From JAJDTR01 sp965220415 (lineage in GTDB: Bacteria > Poribacteria > WGA-4E > JAJDTR01), in contig OZ244829.1 in NCBI GenBank assembly GCA_965220415.1, positions 1,116,001-1,180,000 of the forward strand: 64,000 bases of DNA, written 5' to 3'. The translations under genes were made by a program, and so were the position numbers. Below, one piece after another: positions 6,941-16,405 of the stretch (its first letter is position 1; every line of letters begins with the position of its first letter). The notes beneath the pieces are model-generated. The model was not told the DNA's origin. It did not search any database and saw only the letters and a list, made by a program, of their open reading frames with translations.

Positions 6941-9424
6941 ATGCGAGGTGCTGCGGTTCGTCAACTCATATTTGTACTCATTGTCTTGTGCATTTCCTCA
7001 AAATTCACAATCGCAGCGGACATTCCCATTGTCCGGTCCGGACAGGCGATGGCAACTATTCAGATTGGCTCCGCCGCATCGGAACAGGAACAATTTGCTG
7101 CCCAAGAGATTCAGTCTTTTATCCACAGTTTCACTCAGGTCGAGCTATCAATCGTTACCAACCGTGAACCGACTACCACGCCAACCGTGGTTGTACTGGG
7201 AACGCCAACGTCAAATCCTACAATCGACGCTCTATCGGTAGAAATAGACGCTGATCTTGGAACCGAAGGATATGAGATTAACACGGTCAAAGTTAATGAG
7301 GCGAGCATTTTTGTAATCGGTGCACACACCGAACGAGGAGTTATTCACGGGGCATACGGATTCATTGAGGCGTGCATTGAATCGTTGACGGGGCTTTCGC
7401 CCGTTCACCTTGACTTCCTCGTGATTAATTCGCGAAATTTAAATCTCCCCTATCTTGACGAGAAATCACGTCCTTTTTATCCCGTCAGAGCAGTTCTGGA
7501 AACCGAGCATCCTGTCCAACTCGCCAGGAATCGAATCAATATGAGCGGCGCTGAAGGCGTTTGGACGGGTACGGGGATAGACGACGGATTAGGTACTGCG
7601 TTCAAGTATATTGATTCCGAGAAGTTTGAGATTTGGCAAGATGAACCGCGAGCGCAACGTCAAGATCGTATCCAAGTAATGAGAGATCGGTTTGATGCGC
7701 TCGACCGTCGGGGCATTGATTCCTACCTTTTCATGTACGTCACCGGCGAAGCCACAGAGGCACTCATAAAGGATCGCCCCAATCTGTTTGGACCACCGGT
7801 GGCTTATGGCACATCTCGAAACAGGGAATCTTACCTCCCTTTTTGTTGGTCTAAACCCGAGGTACACAATCTCATGCGCGAGCTAGTAAAGGAGATTGTG
7901 TACACCTATCCCACGCTTTCCGGTTTTCATTTCCGGTCTTGGGGCAACGAGACCCGTGCTTGCAATTGCCCGGAGTGCGGCGATCGCTCAGAACGCGGAC
8001 AGCACCTTCTCTGGCAGCTTTATTTTACGCTTGTCAACGCGGCTCGCGAAGCTCGCCCCGGCTTCAAGTTCTTCATTACCGGTTATGACAGGAGTTGGCT
8101 TAAAGACCCGGAAAGTAACTACATTCGACAATTACCGGAGGGGACAATCTTTTCTCAGAAATGGGGCGTGGATGGAGAACCAGTCACGGACGCCGAGGTC
8201 TCGATTGAGCGACTGAAAATTTATGGCGAATTAGGGCATCACTTCATCGTGCTTTCTCACGATGTTGAAGAAGTCATGCCGCTATGGATGGTCGAAGGAG
8301 ACCTGTTTGCAGAGGGCGTGCGCCAACTCGCAAACGACCCGGATGTTTTGGGGTTGGGGGGATTCACCGTTCAGGGGGCTCACCAAGGATATGGGCGCTT
8401 GGATCGCGTTTTGAGTGCGCGATTAAACTGGGACATCGATGTAGACTATGTGAAATTGCTCGAAAATGATTTGACGACTCGCATAGGTTCGGATGCTGCC
8501 CGACTGGCTCTTAAAGCACTGCGAATAAACTCATGGACGTTGTCCAGCTATTTTGGGGATTATGCGGGTTCAATGTCTGTCACTGGGGAATATGGTGACG
8601 GCTCTAGGGGGTTCGCAACTCGGTTCTGGGATATCATAGGAGTGCCCGCCGTCGAGGACATACTCTCAATTCCCGATCTGGACGCCGCACGCTATGCAGC
8701 CGGGCGTTATACCAGCTTACTAGATCAACAGCAAAGCGCCGTCGACGAAATAGCTGGGGCGCAAGAAATTGCCATTCCCGCTTCGCCTAAGGAAGCCGCT
8801 GACTTTAGTGATACGGTCAATCTCATGCGGCTATGGTCACTGTTCTTTGAAAGTCGTACACGTCTGGTTGAAGCGGTGGTCGTTGGTTACGAAATTGGGA
8901 CAGAAAATTACATTCGCACAAAACTCGATAAAGCGATTGAGTTGTCTAGATTGATGCTGCCGGTTGTTCAATCCATTGAAGCGTTCGTCCCGGTTTTCGG
9001 CTATTCCAACAACACGCTTGAAGCAAGTGTGATTGAGAAGATTGAGCAGGAGATTGCGTGGCTCTCGAATCTTGACGCGAGTGTTCTCATTAGATCTGAT
9101 GATGTCGATTCCGCACAAAAAAGTCCTCCAATCGAAATTCGTTCCCTCTACAGCCACCCCAACCCCTCAAGAGGTCGAACGACCTTTACCTATGAGCTAA
9201 GTCGGGATGCCGATGAAGTCTCCATTACAATCTACACAACCTCCGGGCGTCGCATACGCCGACTTGATAACGCCCCGACCAAGAGAGGATATAACGAAAT
9301 GATGTGGGATGGCAAGGATGAAGAAGGGGAACCGCTTGCCAACGGCACTTATATTTCCAAGATTCATGCTATCGCCAACGGTCATGAGACACAATCCGTT
9401 GGTCGTGTCGCTATTTTGAAATAA
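6941..9424 (+). CDS. Secreted glycoside-hydrolase-like protein (alpha-glucuronidase/DUF4838-like) with C-terminal FlgD-like domain
   Basis: 827 residues. Residues 1-26 are a signal peptide (MRGAAVRQLIFVLIVLCISS, then an AA site). Residues 35-165 resemble the N-terminal alpha/beta domain found before GH20/GH67 barrels ('EQFAAQEIQSF', 'VVVLGTP', ERGVIHGAYGFIE). The middle is probably a TIM barrel; 'FHFRSWGNETRACNCPECG' near 330-347 holds a CxCxxC cluster that I associate with DUF4838-type proteins. Residues 735-827 are a beta domain of FlgD/sorting-tail type (YSHPNPSRGRTTF, 'WDGKDEEGEPLANGTY'), also seen at the end of the 26324-28144 product. It probably acts outside the cell on uronic-acid or amino-sugar glycans. 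Catalytic residues were not assigned. Confidence 0.75.
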   Translation: MRGAAVRQLIFVLIVLCISSKFTIAADIPIVRSGQAMATIQIGSAASEQEQFAAQEIQSFIHSFTQVELSIVTNREPTTTPTVVVLGTPTSNPTIDALSVEIDADLGTEGYEINTVKVNEASIFVIGAHTERGVIHGAYGFIEACIESLTGLSPVHLDFLVINSRNLNLPYLDEKSRPFYPVRAVLETEHPVQLARNRINMSGAEGVWTGTGIDDGLGTAFKYIDSEKFEIWQDEPRAQRQDRIQVMRDRFDALDRRGIDSYLFMYVTGEATEALIKDRPNLFGPPVAYGTSRNRESYLPFCWSKPEVHNLMRELVKEIVYTYPTLSGFHFRSWGNETRACNCPECGDRSERGQHLLWQLYFTLVNAAREARPGFKFFITGYDRSWLKDPESNYIRQLPEGTIFSQKWGVDGEPVTDAEVSIERLKIYGELGHHFIVLSHDVEEVMPLWMVEGDLFAEGVRQLANDPDVLGLGGFTVQGAHQGYGRLDRVLSARLNWDIDVDYVKLLENDLTTRIGSDAARLALKALRINSWTLSSYFGDYAGSMSVTGEYGDGSRGFATRFWDIIGVPAVEDILSIPDLDAARYAAGRYTSLLDQQQSAVDEIAGAQEIAIPASPKEAADFSDTVNLMRLWSLFFESRTRLVEAVVVGYEIGTENYIRTKLDKAIELSRLMLPVVQSIEAFVPVFGYSNNTLEASVIEKIEQEIAWLSNLDASVLIRSDDVDSAQKSPPIEIRSLYSHPNPSRGRTTFTYELSRDADEVSITIYTTSGRRIRRLDNAPTKRGYNEMMWDGKDEEGEPLANGTYISKIHAIANGHETQSVGRVAILK

Positions 9425-9536
9425 GAGATTAGCGCGGAAGGGATTCTCAGTTGATGGCTGACTTGAGAAGAGCGATCATTCACGATTACGAGCCCCAATC
9501 CTTGAAAAGTCGGAAAACTCAGACAGCAATGCAAAG

Positions 9537-10313
9537 ATGAAAAAAACCGTCGAATCTATCCAATCAATGAAACGAGCAAGTCAGAAAATCGCCATGCTGA
9601 CGGCATATGATTGCCCAACGGCACGGGTTCTGAACGATGCGGAACTTGATGTCATTCTCGTTGGAGACTCGCTTGGCATGGTAGTGCTAGGCTTTGAAGA
9701 CACCCGATCTGTTACAATGGCGGACATGCTCCATCACACCCGCGCCGTTGCACGCGGCAACACGGAATGTCTTATTGTCGCCGACCTTCCCTATGGAACG
9801 TATGAATCCCCTTCGGAAGCGGTTCGGAATGCCCGCTTGCTTCGCGGCGCAGGTGCCGACGCCGTGAAACCGGAAGGTAGGAAGTTGGAAAGCATTGAAG
9901 CTATCGTTGCCGATGGCATCCCCGTGATGGGACACGTGGGTTTGTTGCCGCAGACAAGTGAGACATTTCGCGTGCACGGTCGAAAACCATCAGAGGCGGC
10001 TCAGATTTTAGACGATGCGAAGGCTCTTGAAGCCGCTGGCTGCTTTGCCATCGTTCTTGAGGGAATCCCGGCTCGGCTTGCCGAAGAAATCACCGCAGTC
10101 TCACAGATCCCCACAATCGGAATCGGCGCTGGGGCAGGTTGTGATGGTCAAGTGTTAGTCCTTCATGATTTGATGGGATTTTTCGACCAGTTCAATCCTA
10201 CCTTCGCCAAGAAGTACGCGGAATTGGGTAGGGATCTCAAGCGTGCCGTAACGCATTATAGGCTGGAAGTTAAGCAGGGACTATTTCCGGACAAAGAACA
10301 TACATATCATTAG
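9537..10313 (+). CDS. panB: 3-methyl-2-oxobutanoate hydroxymethyltransferase
   Basis: 258 residues, the family length. Motifs are clear: 'KIAMLTAYDCPTARVL' near the start, VGDSLGMVVLG at residues 42-52 (metal-binding D44), 'ADLPYGTYE', 'VKPEG', GHVGLLPQ, and 'TIGIGAGAGCDGQVLVLHD' near the end. PanB transfers a methylene group from 5,10-methylene-THF to alpha-ketoisovalerate, the first step of pantothenate and CoA synthesis. The ATG at 9537 has only a weak ribosome binding site. panC and panD are not in the window. The gene follows the glycosidase-like gene by 112 bp and is followed by a large inverted repeat. Confidence 0.95.
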   Translation: MKKTVESIQSMKRASQKIAMLTAYDCPTARVLNDAELDVILVGDSLGMVVLGFEDTRSVTMADMLHHTRAVARGNTECLIVADLPYGTYESPSEAVRNARLLRGAGADAVKPEGRKLESIEAIVADGIPVMGHVGLLPQTSETFRVHGRKPSEAAQILDDAKALEAAGCFAIVLEGIPARLAEEITAVSQIPTIGIGAGAGCDGQVLVLHDLMGFFDQFNPTFAKKYAELGRDLKRAVTHYRLEVKQGLFPDKEHTYH

Positions 10314-10319
10314 AAAAGA

Positions 10320-10589
10320 GGGTTCTTCAGGGTTAAGTGTGGGAATGAAACTTGCTACAGGAAGATGCGTTTGCCCTATGAGTTCAAATTGATTGCCATA
10401 ATTCCCAATATGGTTCTTGAGACCCTCAATCTATGCGCTTTTGATGATTTCGGCAATGATTTGATGTTGCGACAAGGCTTTTGTAGGGAATAACGATCGT
10501 TATTCCCTACTGCCGGATTGGGCAGATTTGAGTGCTCGAGTGCGTAAGCCCCAGCTAATTTCATTTTCCACACTTAACTCTGAAGAGCC
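10320..10589. repeat. 270-bp imperfect inverted repeat between panB and the isomerase gene
   Basis: The two ends are reverse complements over about 35 bases: gttcttcagggttaagtgtg at 10322 against cacttaactctgaagagcc at 10571-10589. Weaker pairing continues inward. At the centre, 10483-10510 is a perfect 28-bp palindrome (half-site gtagggaataacga). The whole spacer could fold into one long hairpin. It may be a mobile-element relic or a transcription terminator with unusual architecture. Confidence 0.7.
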
Positions 10590-10603
10590 GAAAAGAGAAG
10601 AAC

Positions 10604-11476
10604 ATGTTCAAAATCAGTGTCGTAGGCGATGAGGTTTCGCAAGATTTCCAGAGCGTCGTGAACTTTGCTGCAGAATTCAATTTGGGAGCGATTGAAATTC
10701 GGTCCGTCTGGAACAAGCCGCCGCAGGCGTTGACGCCGCAGGATATTGACCAAATGAAACGTGACTTGGATGGCACCGGGATCCAAATTGTCGGGATTGC
10801 ATCACCTTTCCTCAAATGTGATATTGATGATATGAAGGCGCGCGAAGAGCACCTCGGGATTCTCCAGGCGTGCATTAAATTAGCCAAGGCGTTTGACGCG
10901 AACCTGATTCGTACATTCGCATTCTGGAGAACCGACGATGTTGAGCAACGGTGGGAGGAGATTGTTTCCGCTTATGATGAACCGGTAAAGATTGCCGAAA
11001 ACGAGGGTATTATCCTCGGGCTGGAAAACGAAGCCTCGACTTCACTTGCGACCGCCAAACTGACGGAACGTTTTGTTCGTGAGATTGATTCGTCGAATGT
11101 TCGCGTCATCTGGGACCCGGCAAATGAATTTCACGCCGAGGAATGGGGTGAAACGCCTTATCCCGACGGCTATGAACGTTTGAAGTGTATGATAGTACAT
11201 GTCCATGTGAAGGATTCAGCCAAAAACAGAGAGACGGGTAAAATAGAGTGTGTGGCGATCGGCGAAGGGGTGATTGACTGGCAAAGCCAACTTCAGGCGT
11301 TGGTGGACGACGGGTACGATGGCTACATCTCTCTGGAGACCCACTGGCGCCCGGCACGAAAACTTGACGAGGATTTGCTCAATCGACCTGGAGGCAGTAC
11401 GTTTTCTGAAGCTGGTGCGGAGGCGTCTCGAATTTGTATGGAGAATCTGTTCGCAATGATTGAGAAACTTCGTTAA
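10604..11476 (+). CDS. Sugar-phosphate isomerase/epimerase-like TIM-barrel protein
   Basis: 290 residues of the AP-endonuclease-2/xylose-isomerase-like fold. It begins MFKISVVGDEVSQDF. Candidate metal ligands lie in 'GLENEAS' (E near 145), 'VIWDPANEFH' (D near 170), 'HVHVKDS' (H near 200) and 'ISLETHW' (E near 246). Such enzymes isomerise or epimerise keto-sugars, or act as hydroxypyruvate isomerase-like or inosose enzymes; the substrate is not determinable. The start has a good agaagaac context 3-9 bases upstream. Its stop overlaps nothing, and the MazG-like gene begins 44 bp later. With the Gfo/Idh/MocA gene it suggests sugar or polyol catabolism. Confidence 0.85.
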   Translation: MFKISVVGDEVSQDFQSVVNFAAEFNLGAIEIRSVWNKPPQALTPQDIDQMKRDLDGTGIQIVGIASPFLKCDIDDMKAREEHLGILQACIKLAKAFDANLIRTFAFWRTDDVEQRWEEIVSAYDEPVKIAENEGIILGLENEASTSLATAKLTERFVREIDSSNVRVIWDPANEFHAEEWGETPYPDGYERLKCMIVHVHVKDSAKNRETGKIECVAIGEGVIDWQSQLQALVDDGYDGYISLETHWRPARKLDEDLLNRPGGSTFSEAGAEASRICMENLFAMIEKLR

Positions 11477-11519
11477 AGGCATCCCGGTGCCTCGCCCATT
11501 TTATTCCTTGATTGCGCCA

Positions 11520-11804
11520 ATGACCGTTCAAGAATTTCAGAAATTGATTGAACAGATTTACTTTGATCAAGACGCCGCCCGCGGCGTGGAGGGTACGTTT
11601 GTTTGGTTTGCGGAAGAGGTGGGAGAACTCGCAAAGGAGATTCGTCGCAATCCACGCCAAACTCAGCGACTTAAAGAGGAATTCGCGGATGTCTTTGCTT
11701 GGCTCACGACCCTCGCCAACCTGCTTGGCATAGACCTTCAGGAAGCAGCAGCAATTTACGCCAGCGGTTGTCCGAAATGCCAGTCTACGCCTTGCGCTTG
11801 CTAG
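11520..11804 (+). CDS. MazG-like nucleotide pyrophosphohydrolase
   Basis: 94 residues from the ATG at 11520; an upstream in-frame ATG at 11460 lies inside the previous gene's end and is not preferred. The MazG metal motif is present: EEVGELAKE near residues 31-39, followed by EEFADVFAWL near 53-62 (the EExxE...ExxxD pattern). The family hydrolyses non-canonical or excess NTPs to NMP and PPi. The C-terminus CPKCQSTPCAC is unusual for the family and could bind a metal. No strong ribosome binding site is seen, so translation may be coupled to the isomerase gene. Confidence 0.82.
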   Translation: MTVQEFQKLIEQIYFDQDAARGVEGTFVWFAEEVGELAKEIRRNPRQTQRLKEEFADVFAWLTTLANLLGIDLQEAAAIYASGCPKCQSTPCAC

Positions 11805-11867
11805 CTTAGCACCACGGTGGCAATGAAAGGGATTTACCCGGCGCGTAGGCGGGACGGAGCGCGAGAT

Positions 11868-12305
11868 TCACGAGGTTGAATCCGCGCGAACTTTTTGTCG
11901 GATGAAATCAAGTATCTCATCGCGTTTGCTGCGTCCGAAACGCACATAGACACCGCGAAAATTTTCTAACCGAGATGGGCGCGCGAATGGACTTAGCAGC
12001 ACACCGTTGCGATCTGCATAAAAACTACGGAAATCGGACCAGAACTTCATCGATCGACGTGAGAAGGAGACGACTACGACCCGATCGTGGTAAAATTCAT
12101 AACGGGCAGGGATAAAATAGCGGTATAGTGAACAGACTAAACAGACCGCTGAAAGGATGGTAACGGCAATAGATTGAAAACTCAGGTAAACCGCGAAAAA
12201 AAACAGAGCGAGAAAGATGAGTAGAAGTGTAGTGCGTTTCCAATTATCTCGCAGCGGATGGACTGTCCACGAGTACTGAAGAAGGGTGTCATCAGAAATT
12301 GGCAA
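11868..12305 (-). CDS. Small membrane protein of unknown function
   Basis: 145 residues starting with TTG. Two adjacent hydrophobic helices span about residues 25-62, followed by a soluble part ('YEFYHDRVVVVSFSRRS', 'FARPSRLENFRGVYVRFG') rich in beta-like segments. This layout resembles bacterial PH-domain or DUF2244-like membrane proteins, but I do not recognise a specific family. It lies downstream of secG on the same strand, 104 bp away, and could be co-transcribed with gap-tpiA-secG. Confidence 0.65.
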   Translation of the reverse strand: MPISDDTLLQYSWTVHPLRDNWKRTTLLLIFLALFFFAVYLSFQSIAVTILSAVCLVCSLYRYFIPARYEFYHDRVVVVSFSRRSMKFWSDFRSFYADRNGVLLSPFARPSRLENFRGVYVRFGRSKRDEILDFIRQKVRADSTS

Positions 12306-12409
12306 GATTGCTCACCGAGTGAAACAATAAGAACAATCCAATTCAAAGAAAATCTACGTCAGCATGTCAGCAGCGAATAAATCTCCGACCTCTCCCTCTT
12401 TCCAATCCC

Positions 12410-12838
12410 TTACTCACTGGAAGGCGCTGTTTCCACTTCATCGGAACTTGCCGATTCGTGTACGGTCCCATCGGCCTCTTCCGTCTGGGTTGTCACACCT
12501 TCGTCGTTGATGCTGTCAGCTTCATCGCCGTCCGTCACTGCGGATACTTCGGTCTGTTCCGACTCCGTTTCCAAGGGCGTAAGTGTGCCGCTATCCCCGC
12601 CACCATAAAAGCGCATGAGAAATAGGGCGATAATCATGAACGCGATTGCCACGTAGGTGGTTAACTTGGACAGGAACGTAGCAGCGCCCTGCCCGCCGAG
12701 AAGGGACTGCATCTCGGATGCGCCGAACGCACTTCCCGAAAGCCCCTCTCCCTTGCTATCTTGCAGAAGAATGCTAATCGTTAACAATACACAAACAGGA
12801 ACAAAAAGAACAACGACAATTCCAACAATAATTTCCAT
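12410..12838 (-). CDS. secG: Preprotein translocase subunit SecG
   Basis: 142 residues. The first 75 match SecG: a transmembrane helix (residues 3-25), the conserved cytosolic 'ILLQDSKGEGLSGSAFG' segment and 'ASEMQSLLGGQGAATFLSK', then a second helix ending 'ALFLMRFYGG'. SecG pairs with SecYE to ease SecA-driven export. The remaining 65 residues are a low-complexity acidic E/S/T/D tail not needed for the fold; such tails are common in SecG of some phyla. The aagagagag site is a reasonable ribosome binding site. It follows tpiA at 47 bp, the common gap-(pgk)-tpiA-secG order. Confidence 0.92.
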   Translation of the reverse strand: MEIIVGIVVVLFVPVCVLLTISILLQDSKGEGLSGSAFGASEMQSLLGGQGAATFLSKLTTYVAIAFMIIALFLMRFYGGGDSGTLTPLETESEQTEVSAVTDGDEADSINDEGVTTQTEEADGTVHESASSDEVETAPSSE

Positions 12839-12885
12839 TAGACTCTCTCTTTTCTAAATAAAGATTTGGCTCAGGTGTTTGATGC

Positions 12886-13647
12886 TTACTGTTTATTCGC
12901 CGATTTTACAATTTGCGCAAAGGACTCAACTTCCAAACTAGCGCCGCCAACCAACGCGCCATCCACATCCGGCTGCGCCATCAATTCGGCGGTGTTTTCC
13001 GGTTTGACGCTGCCTCCATACTGGATACGAACCGCGGCTGCCAAGTCGCCGGAGTAGAGTTCCGACAACAGTGACCTGATAAATAGGTGGGCAAGCTGCG
13101 CTTGATTCGGGGTTGCTGTCACACCGGTACCAATTGCCCAGACGGGTTCATAAGCCATGACGGTTGCCGGTAACGCATCCGGTGGAATGCCCGCGAGTCC
13201 GTTCCTGACGTGGTCGTCAATTACCGATTCCGTCCGACCCTCCTCCCGGTCTTCAAGGCTTTCGCCAACACAGAGAATTGGTTTCAGGTCGTTCGACAGC
13301 GCGGCTTTGACTTTCTTGTTGACCGAGTCGTTTGTCTCGCCGAAATACTGACGACGCTCCGAATGCCCGATTATCACATACTCACAGCCAACATCCTTGA
13401 GCATTGTGGGCGAAACCTCTCCGGTGAAAGCACCATTGTCCTCCCAAAAAACGTCTTGGGCGGCGAGATGGATGTTACTTTCGCCCAAAGCGGAAGATAC
13501 GGAAGACAGTGCGGTAAAAGCCGGCGCCACAACAATCTCAACTCCGCCGACATCCGAAACCGTGTCCCTGAGCGCGGCGGCAAACCTGACGGCTTCTCCA
13601 ACGGTCTTGTTGAGCTTCCAATTGGCAACTACAATAGGAGTTCTCAC
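12886..13647 (-). CDS. tpiA: Triose-phosphate isomerase
   Basis: 253 residues. The active-site residues are visible: K11 in ANWKLNK, H95 in YVIIGHSERR, and E167 in MAYEPVWAIGTG, plus the phosphate-binding 'IQYGGSVKPEN'. It interconverts DHAP and glyceraldehyde-3-phosphate. GTG start at 13647 with aggaga 11 bases upstream. It sits 19 bp after gap and 47 bp before secG. pgk, which usually lies between gap and tpiA, is missing from this cluster. Confidence 0.97.
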   Translation of the reverse strand: MRTPIVVANWKLNKTVGEAVRFAAALRDTVSDVGGVEIVVAPAFTALSSVSSALGESNIHLAAQDVFWEDNGAFTGEVSPTMLKDVGCEYVIIGHSERRQYFGETNDSVNKKVKAALSNDLKPILCVGESLEDREEGRTESVIDDHVRNGLAGIPPDALPATVMAYEPVWAIGTGVTATPNQAQLAHLFIRSLLSELYSGDLAAAVRIQYGGSVKPENTAELMAQPDVDGALVGGASLEVESFAQIVKSANKQ

Positions 13648-13666
13648 GTACCCAATCGTCTCCTAT

Positions 13667-14671
13667 CTAAAGCACTCGTGTTGCCAATTCGAGGAGACGG
13701 TTCGAGTAACCCCATTCATTGTCATACCACGACAATACCTTGACTAGTCCATTGTCGATGACTTTTGTAAACGGGGCGTCAAAGATTGAGGAGAGGGTAT
13801 TGCCGTTAAAGTCACTCGACACAAGCTCGAGATCCGAATACCCCAATATGCCTTTCAACTCGCGCTCTGAAGCCTGCTTTATGGCAGAATTGACAACATC
13901 GACTGTTGGTTTTTTCTCCAAATCGACCGTTAGGTCAACGACAGATACATTCGCTGTTGGAACGCGAATAGCGAAACCGTCAAGCTTACCGTCCAACTCC
14001 GGAAGCACCTGTCCCACAGCCGACGCCGCACCAGTCGTTGTCGGAATCATCGACAGGGTAGCGGCACGAGCTCTCCTTAGGTCCTCATGTGGAAAATCGT
14101 GTACGCGTTGGTCACCGGTGTATGCATGAACGGTCGTCATCAACCCGCTAAGAATCTCAAAGTTCTCATGCAAGACCTTGGCAAGTGGTGCAAGACAATT
14201 TGTGGTACATGAGGCGTTAGAGATAACATGATGCTTCTCTTTATCGTACCTGTCATCGTTGACGCCAATCACGACCGTGATGTCGGCGCCTTTCGCCGGT
14301 GCAGAGATGACTACCTTTTGTGCGCCCGCTTCCGTGATGTGGACTTCTGCCTCTTCTCGATTGGTAAAATACCCCGTTGATTCAATTACGACATCGACGC
14401 CGACCGTTGACCATGGGAGATTCGCCGGGGAACGTTCGGCAAATACCTGAACCAGTTTGCCATTGATTACGAGGCCGCTCTCGGTCGAATCGACTTCAAC
14501 CGGTAATATTCCGTGTACCGAGTCATACTTGAGTAAATGAGCGAGTGTATCCGCTAGAGTCAGGTCATTTATTGCAACAACGTCCACAGGCAAATCCGGG
14601 TTATGAAGTGCAGCTCGGAGGACATTACGTCCAATTCGACCAAAACCGTTTATTCCAACTCTTACCGACAT
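13667..14671 (-). CDS. gap: Glyceraldehyde-3-phosphate dehydrogenase, type I
   Basis: 334 residues. The NAD-binding start is VGINGFGRIGRNVLR. The catalytic cysteine is C155 in SNASCTTNCLAP, and the ending 'SWYDNEWGYSNRLLEL' is typical. It oxidises and phosphorylates glyceraldehyde-3-phosphate to 1,3-bisphosphoglycerate. The ATG has a ggagg site 9-10 bases upstream. It is the first gene of the minus-strand run gap-tpiA-secG. Confidence 0.97.
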   Translation of the reverse strand: MSVRVGINGFGRIGRNVLRAALHNPDLPVDVVAINDLTLADTLAHLLKYDSVHGILPVEVDSTESGLVINGKLVQVFAERSPANLPWSTVGVDVVIESTGYFTNREEAEVHITEAGAQKVVISAPAKGADITVVIGVNDDRYDKEKHHVISNASCTTNCLAPLAKVLHENFEILSGLMTTVHAYTGDQRVHDFPHEDLRRARAATLSMIPTTTGAASAVGQVLPELDGKLDGFAIRVPTANVSVVDLTVDLEKKPTVDVVNSAIKQASERELKGILGYSDLELVSSDFNGNTLSSIFDAPFTKVIDNGLVKVLSWYDNEWGYSNRLLELATRVL

Positions 14672-15122
14672 TCACAAAATCCTCCAATTCGTTTCCATTC
14701 CCCCTGCCGTGTTGCGAGCAGCAACTCGCCATCCGAAGACAACTGACTGATGTTCAACCTGAAAACAAACTCCAAATCCTCAAAGGCTTCTGTTTCTAAA
14801 TCATCACGTGATAAACGGGAATTTTATTACGAAAAATTTTGCTGAAATTATCACACAAAACCCCTGCATTCGTCAAACAAATTTTCAGTCTAAGCAACTT
14901 CCGAAAAAAAACTTACGTGTCAATCTAGGCCCCAACCCCTCCTGCTGGATTGGCAAATCCAGGAGGTTTTTATGCATCCATTACGTTCCGAGTCTTTCGT
15001 ATCGGAAGATTGAGAATGGCGTGAAAAGAAATCTTCCAACCTTCCCCTCTTCCATCCTTCCAATCCTAGTCTTCCCAGTCGATGCGGAAGATATACTTTT
15101 ACGTTGTCGCCTGCTCTTAAAT
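14672..15122. other. Spacer upstream of gap
   Basis: 451 bp, AT-rich over 14800-14910. It should hold the gap promoter, but I could not identify a convincing -35/-10 pair. A hairpin with a T-tract is listed separately. Confidence 0.4.
14938..14971 (+). terminator. Hairpin with T-tract
   Basis: cctcctg-ct-ggatt pairs with aatccaggagg across a short loop and is followed by TTTTT on the plus strand. No plus-strand gene ends here, so it may be an orphan terminator. The segment ggattggcaaatccag resembles the inner hairpin of MITE-3, so it may instead be a repeat fragment. Confidence 0.4.
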
Positions 15123-15914
15123 TTACGGTAGCCTCAGAAATTGTCTGCCATTGGAGGAATGACTACCGTTAGGCGCCCTTGTGCGGCACAACACCAAAAC
15201 GTCTATAGTGGCAGGATTCGCCGGCTGCAAAACTCGAATCGCTTCGTCAATAGTGGTACCCGTCGTGAAAATATCGTCAATTAACAGAATACGTTTGTCT
15301 TGAACGGATTCCGGAAAGCGTACGTCAAAAGCTCCGTTAATAGTTTCCACGCGCTCCGCTTGGGAAGTCAACCTGCTCAGCGCAACGGTATTCTTGACTC
15401 GCACCAAAACATCTTTTCGAACCGGCACGTTCCATCTGTTCGACACCCCCGCCGCAATCAAATCTGATTGATTGAAGCGCCGCTTCCGGTATCGTTTCTT
15501 GTGCAAAGGTATGGGCAACAGCAGATCATAGTCTTCTCCCGAGGAATCGCTGGGTAGATGATGCTGCATCAATTGAATTAAGTGTTTGGCGAGAACGCGT
15601 TTACTTTCATACTTCAGTAGATGGATAGCCTCGCGCAAAGTCGGCTCGTAGAACGCCGCGGCACGCAGCTTCCCGAACGATGGCGGGTTGGCTAGACATT
15701 CAGAACAGATGACCGGCGAGTTTGCCGTGAGATCATCTTGAGCATGCACGGGAATGCCGCAACGCTGACACCACGGCGGCTCGATCCACTCAACCTTTGC
15801 CCAGCACTCATCGCAGATGTATGGAACTTGACCTATCCCTATCAAGATTCTGCATGAACGGCATGCGGCTGGGTAAATGAACGTAATCAGAGGTTCAATC
15901 CATTTCGTAACCAC
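15123..15914 (-). CDS. comF: ComF-family phosphoribosyltransferase-like protein
   Basis: 263 residues. The N-terminus carries a zinc-finger-like set of cysteines: CRSC near 18-21, CDEC near 34-37, CQRC near 49-52 and CSEC near 70-73. The C-terminal half holds the PRPP-binding loop 'ILLIDDIFTTGTTIDEA'. 'PIPLHKKRYRKRRFNQSDL' is the family's conserved RGFNQ region. ComF proteins are needed for natural transformation, taking part in DNA uptake or processing at the inner membrane. No other competence genes are next to it. GTG start at 15914. It is a single gene with an unexplained 490-bp spacer upstream. Confidence 0.9.
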   Translation of the reverse strand: MVTKWIEPLITFIYPAACRSCRILIGIGQVPYICDECWAKVEWIEPPWCQRCGIPVHAQDDLTANSPVICSECLANPPSFGKLRAAAFYEPTLREAIHLLKYESKRVLAKHLIQLMQHHLPSDSSGEDYDLLLPIPLHKKRYRKRRFNQSDLIAAGVSNRWNVPVRKDVLVRVKNTVALSRLTSQAERVETINGAFDVRFPESVQDKRILLIDDIFTTGTTIDEAIRVLQPANPATIDVLVLCRTRAPNGSHSSNGRQFLRLP

Positions 15915-16405
15915 GGTGGCTCCAAGTCAATCTAGACAATCCGGATTCTTTAGGTCTGGAGTTTCAATCTGGCATCGCCATTTTACGGTGGCCGTCCCTC
16001 AATGTCAATCTCTACGATTCGCCTGTCTTGAGATCTTGGGGTTCAGCAGACACGTCGATTGCGGTTCTCGTGCGCCGTTCTCTGTGTATCCAGTGCCAGC
16101 ACGGTTGTCCGTTAAGAGAATCGAGAACTCCGTTCCACACCCGCTAGAACGCTTACACGAATTGACTCCTTGGCACCGCTCGTACAAAACAATTGCAGAG
16201 ATGGGTGGGAGATGATAAACTCCTAGCCAAAGACACGATGGACACAAGGCAGCGTTGGAAAGTTTGAATGACAAATGTTAGTCATGTTTCCAATTCCCAA
16301 CGCTGGACAGAAGTGAATCGTCTGCCAAATCGCACGTTGAACTAAAAAGAAGATTTTGCCCAAGTTTATGAACTACGGCAACTTGTTTGGAACCCCAGCT
16401 ACTTA
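15915..16405. other. Spacer between divergent comF and the nuclease gene
   Basis: 491 bp. No gene, repeat-family copy or strong promoter recognised. Open frames here are shadows without ribosome binding sites. Confidence 0.4.
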
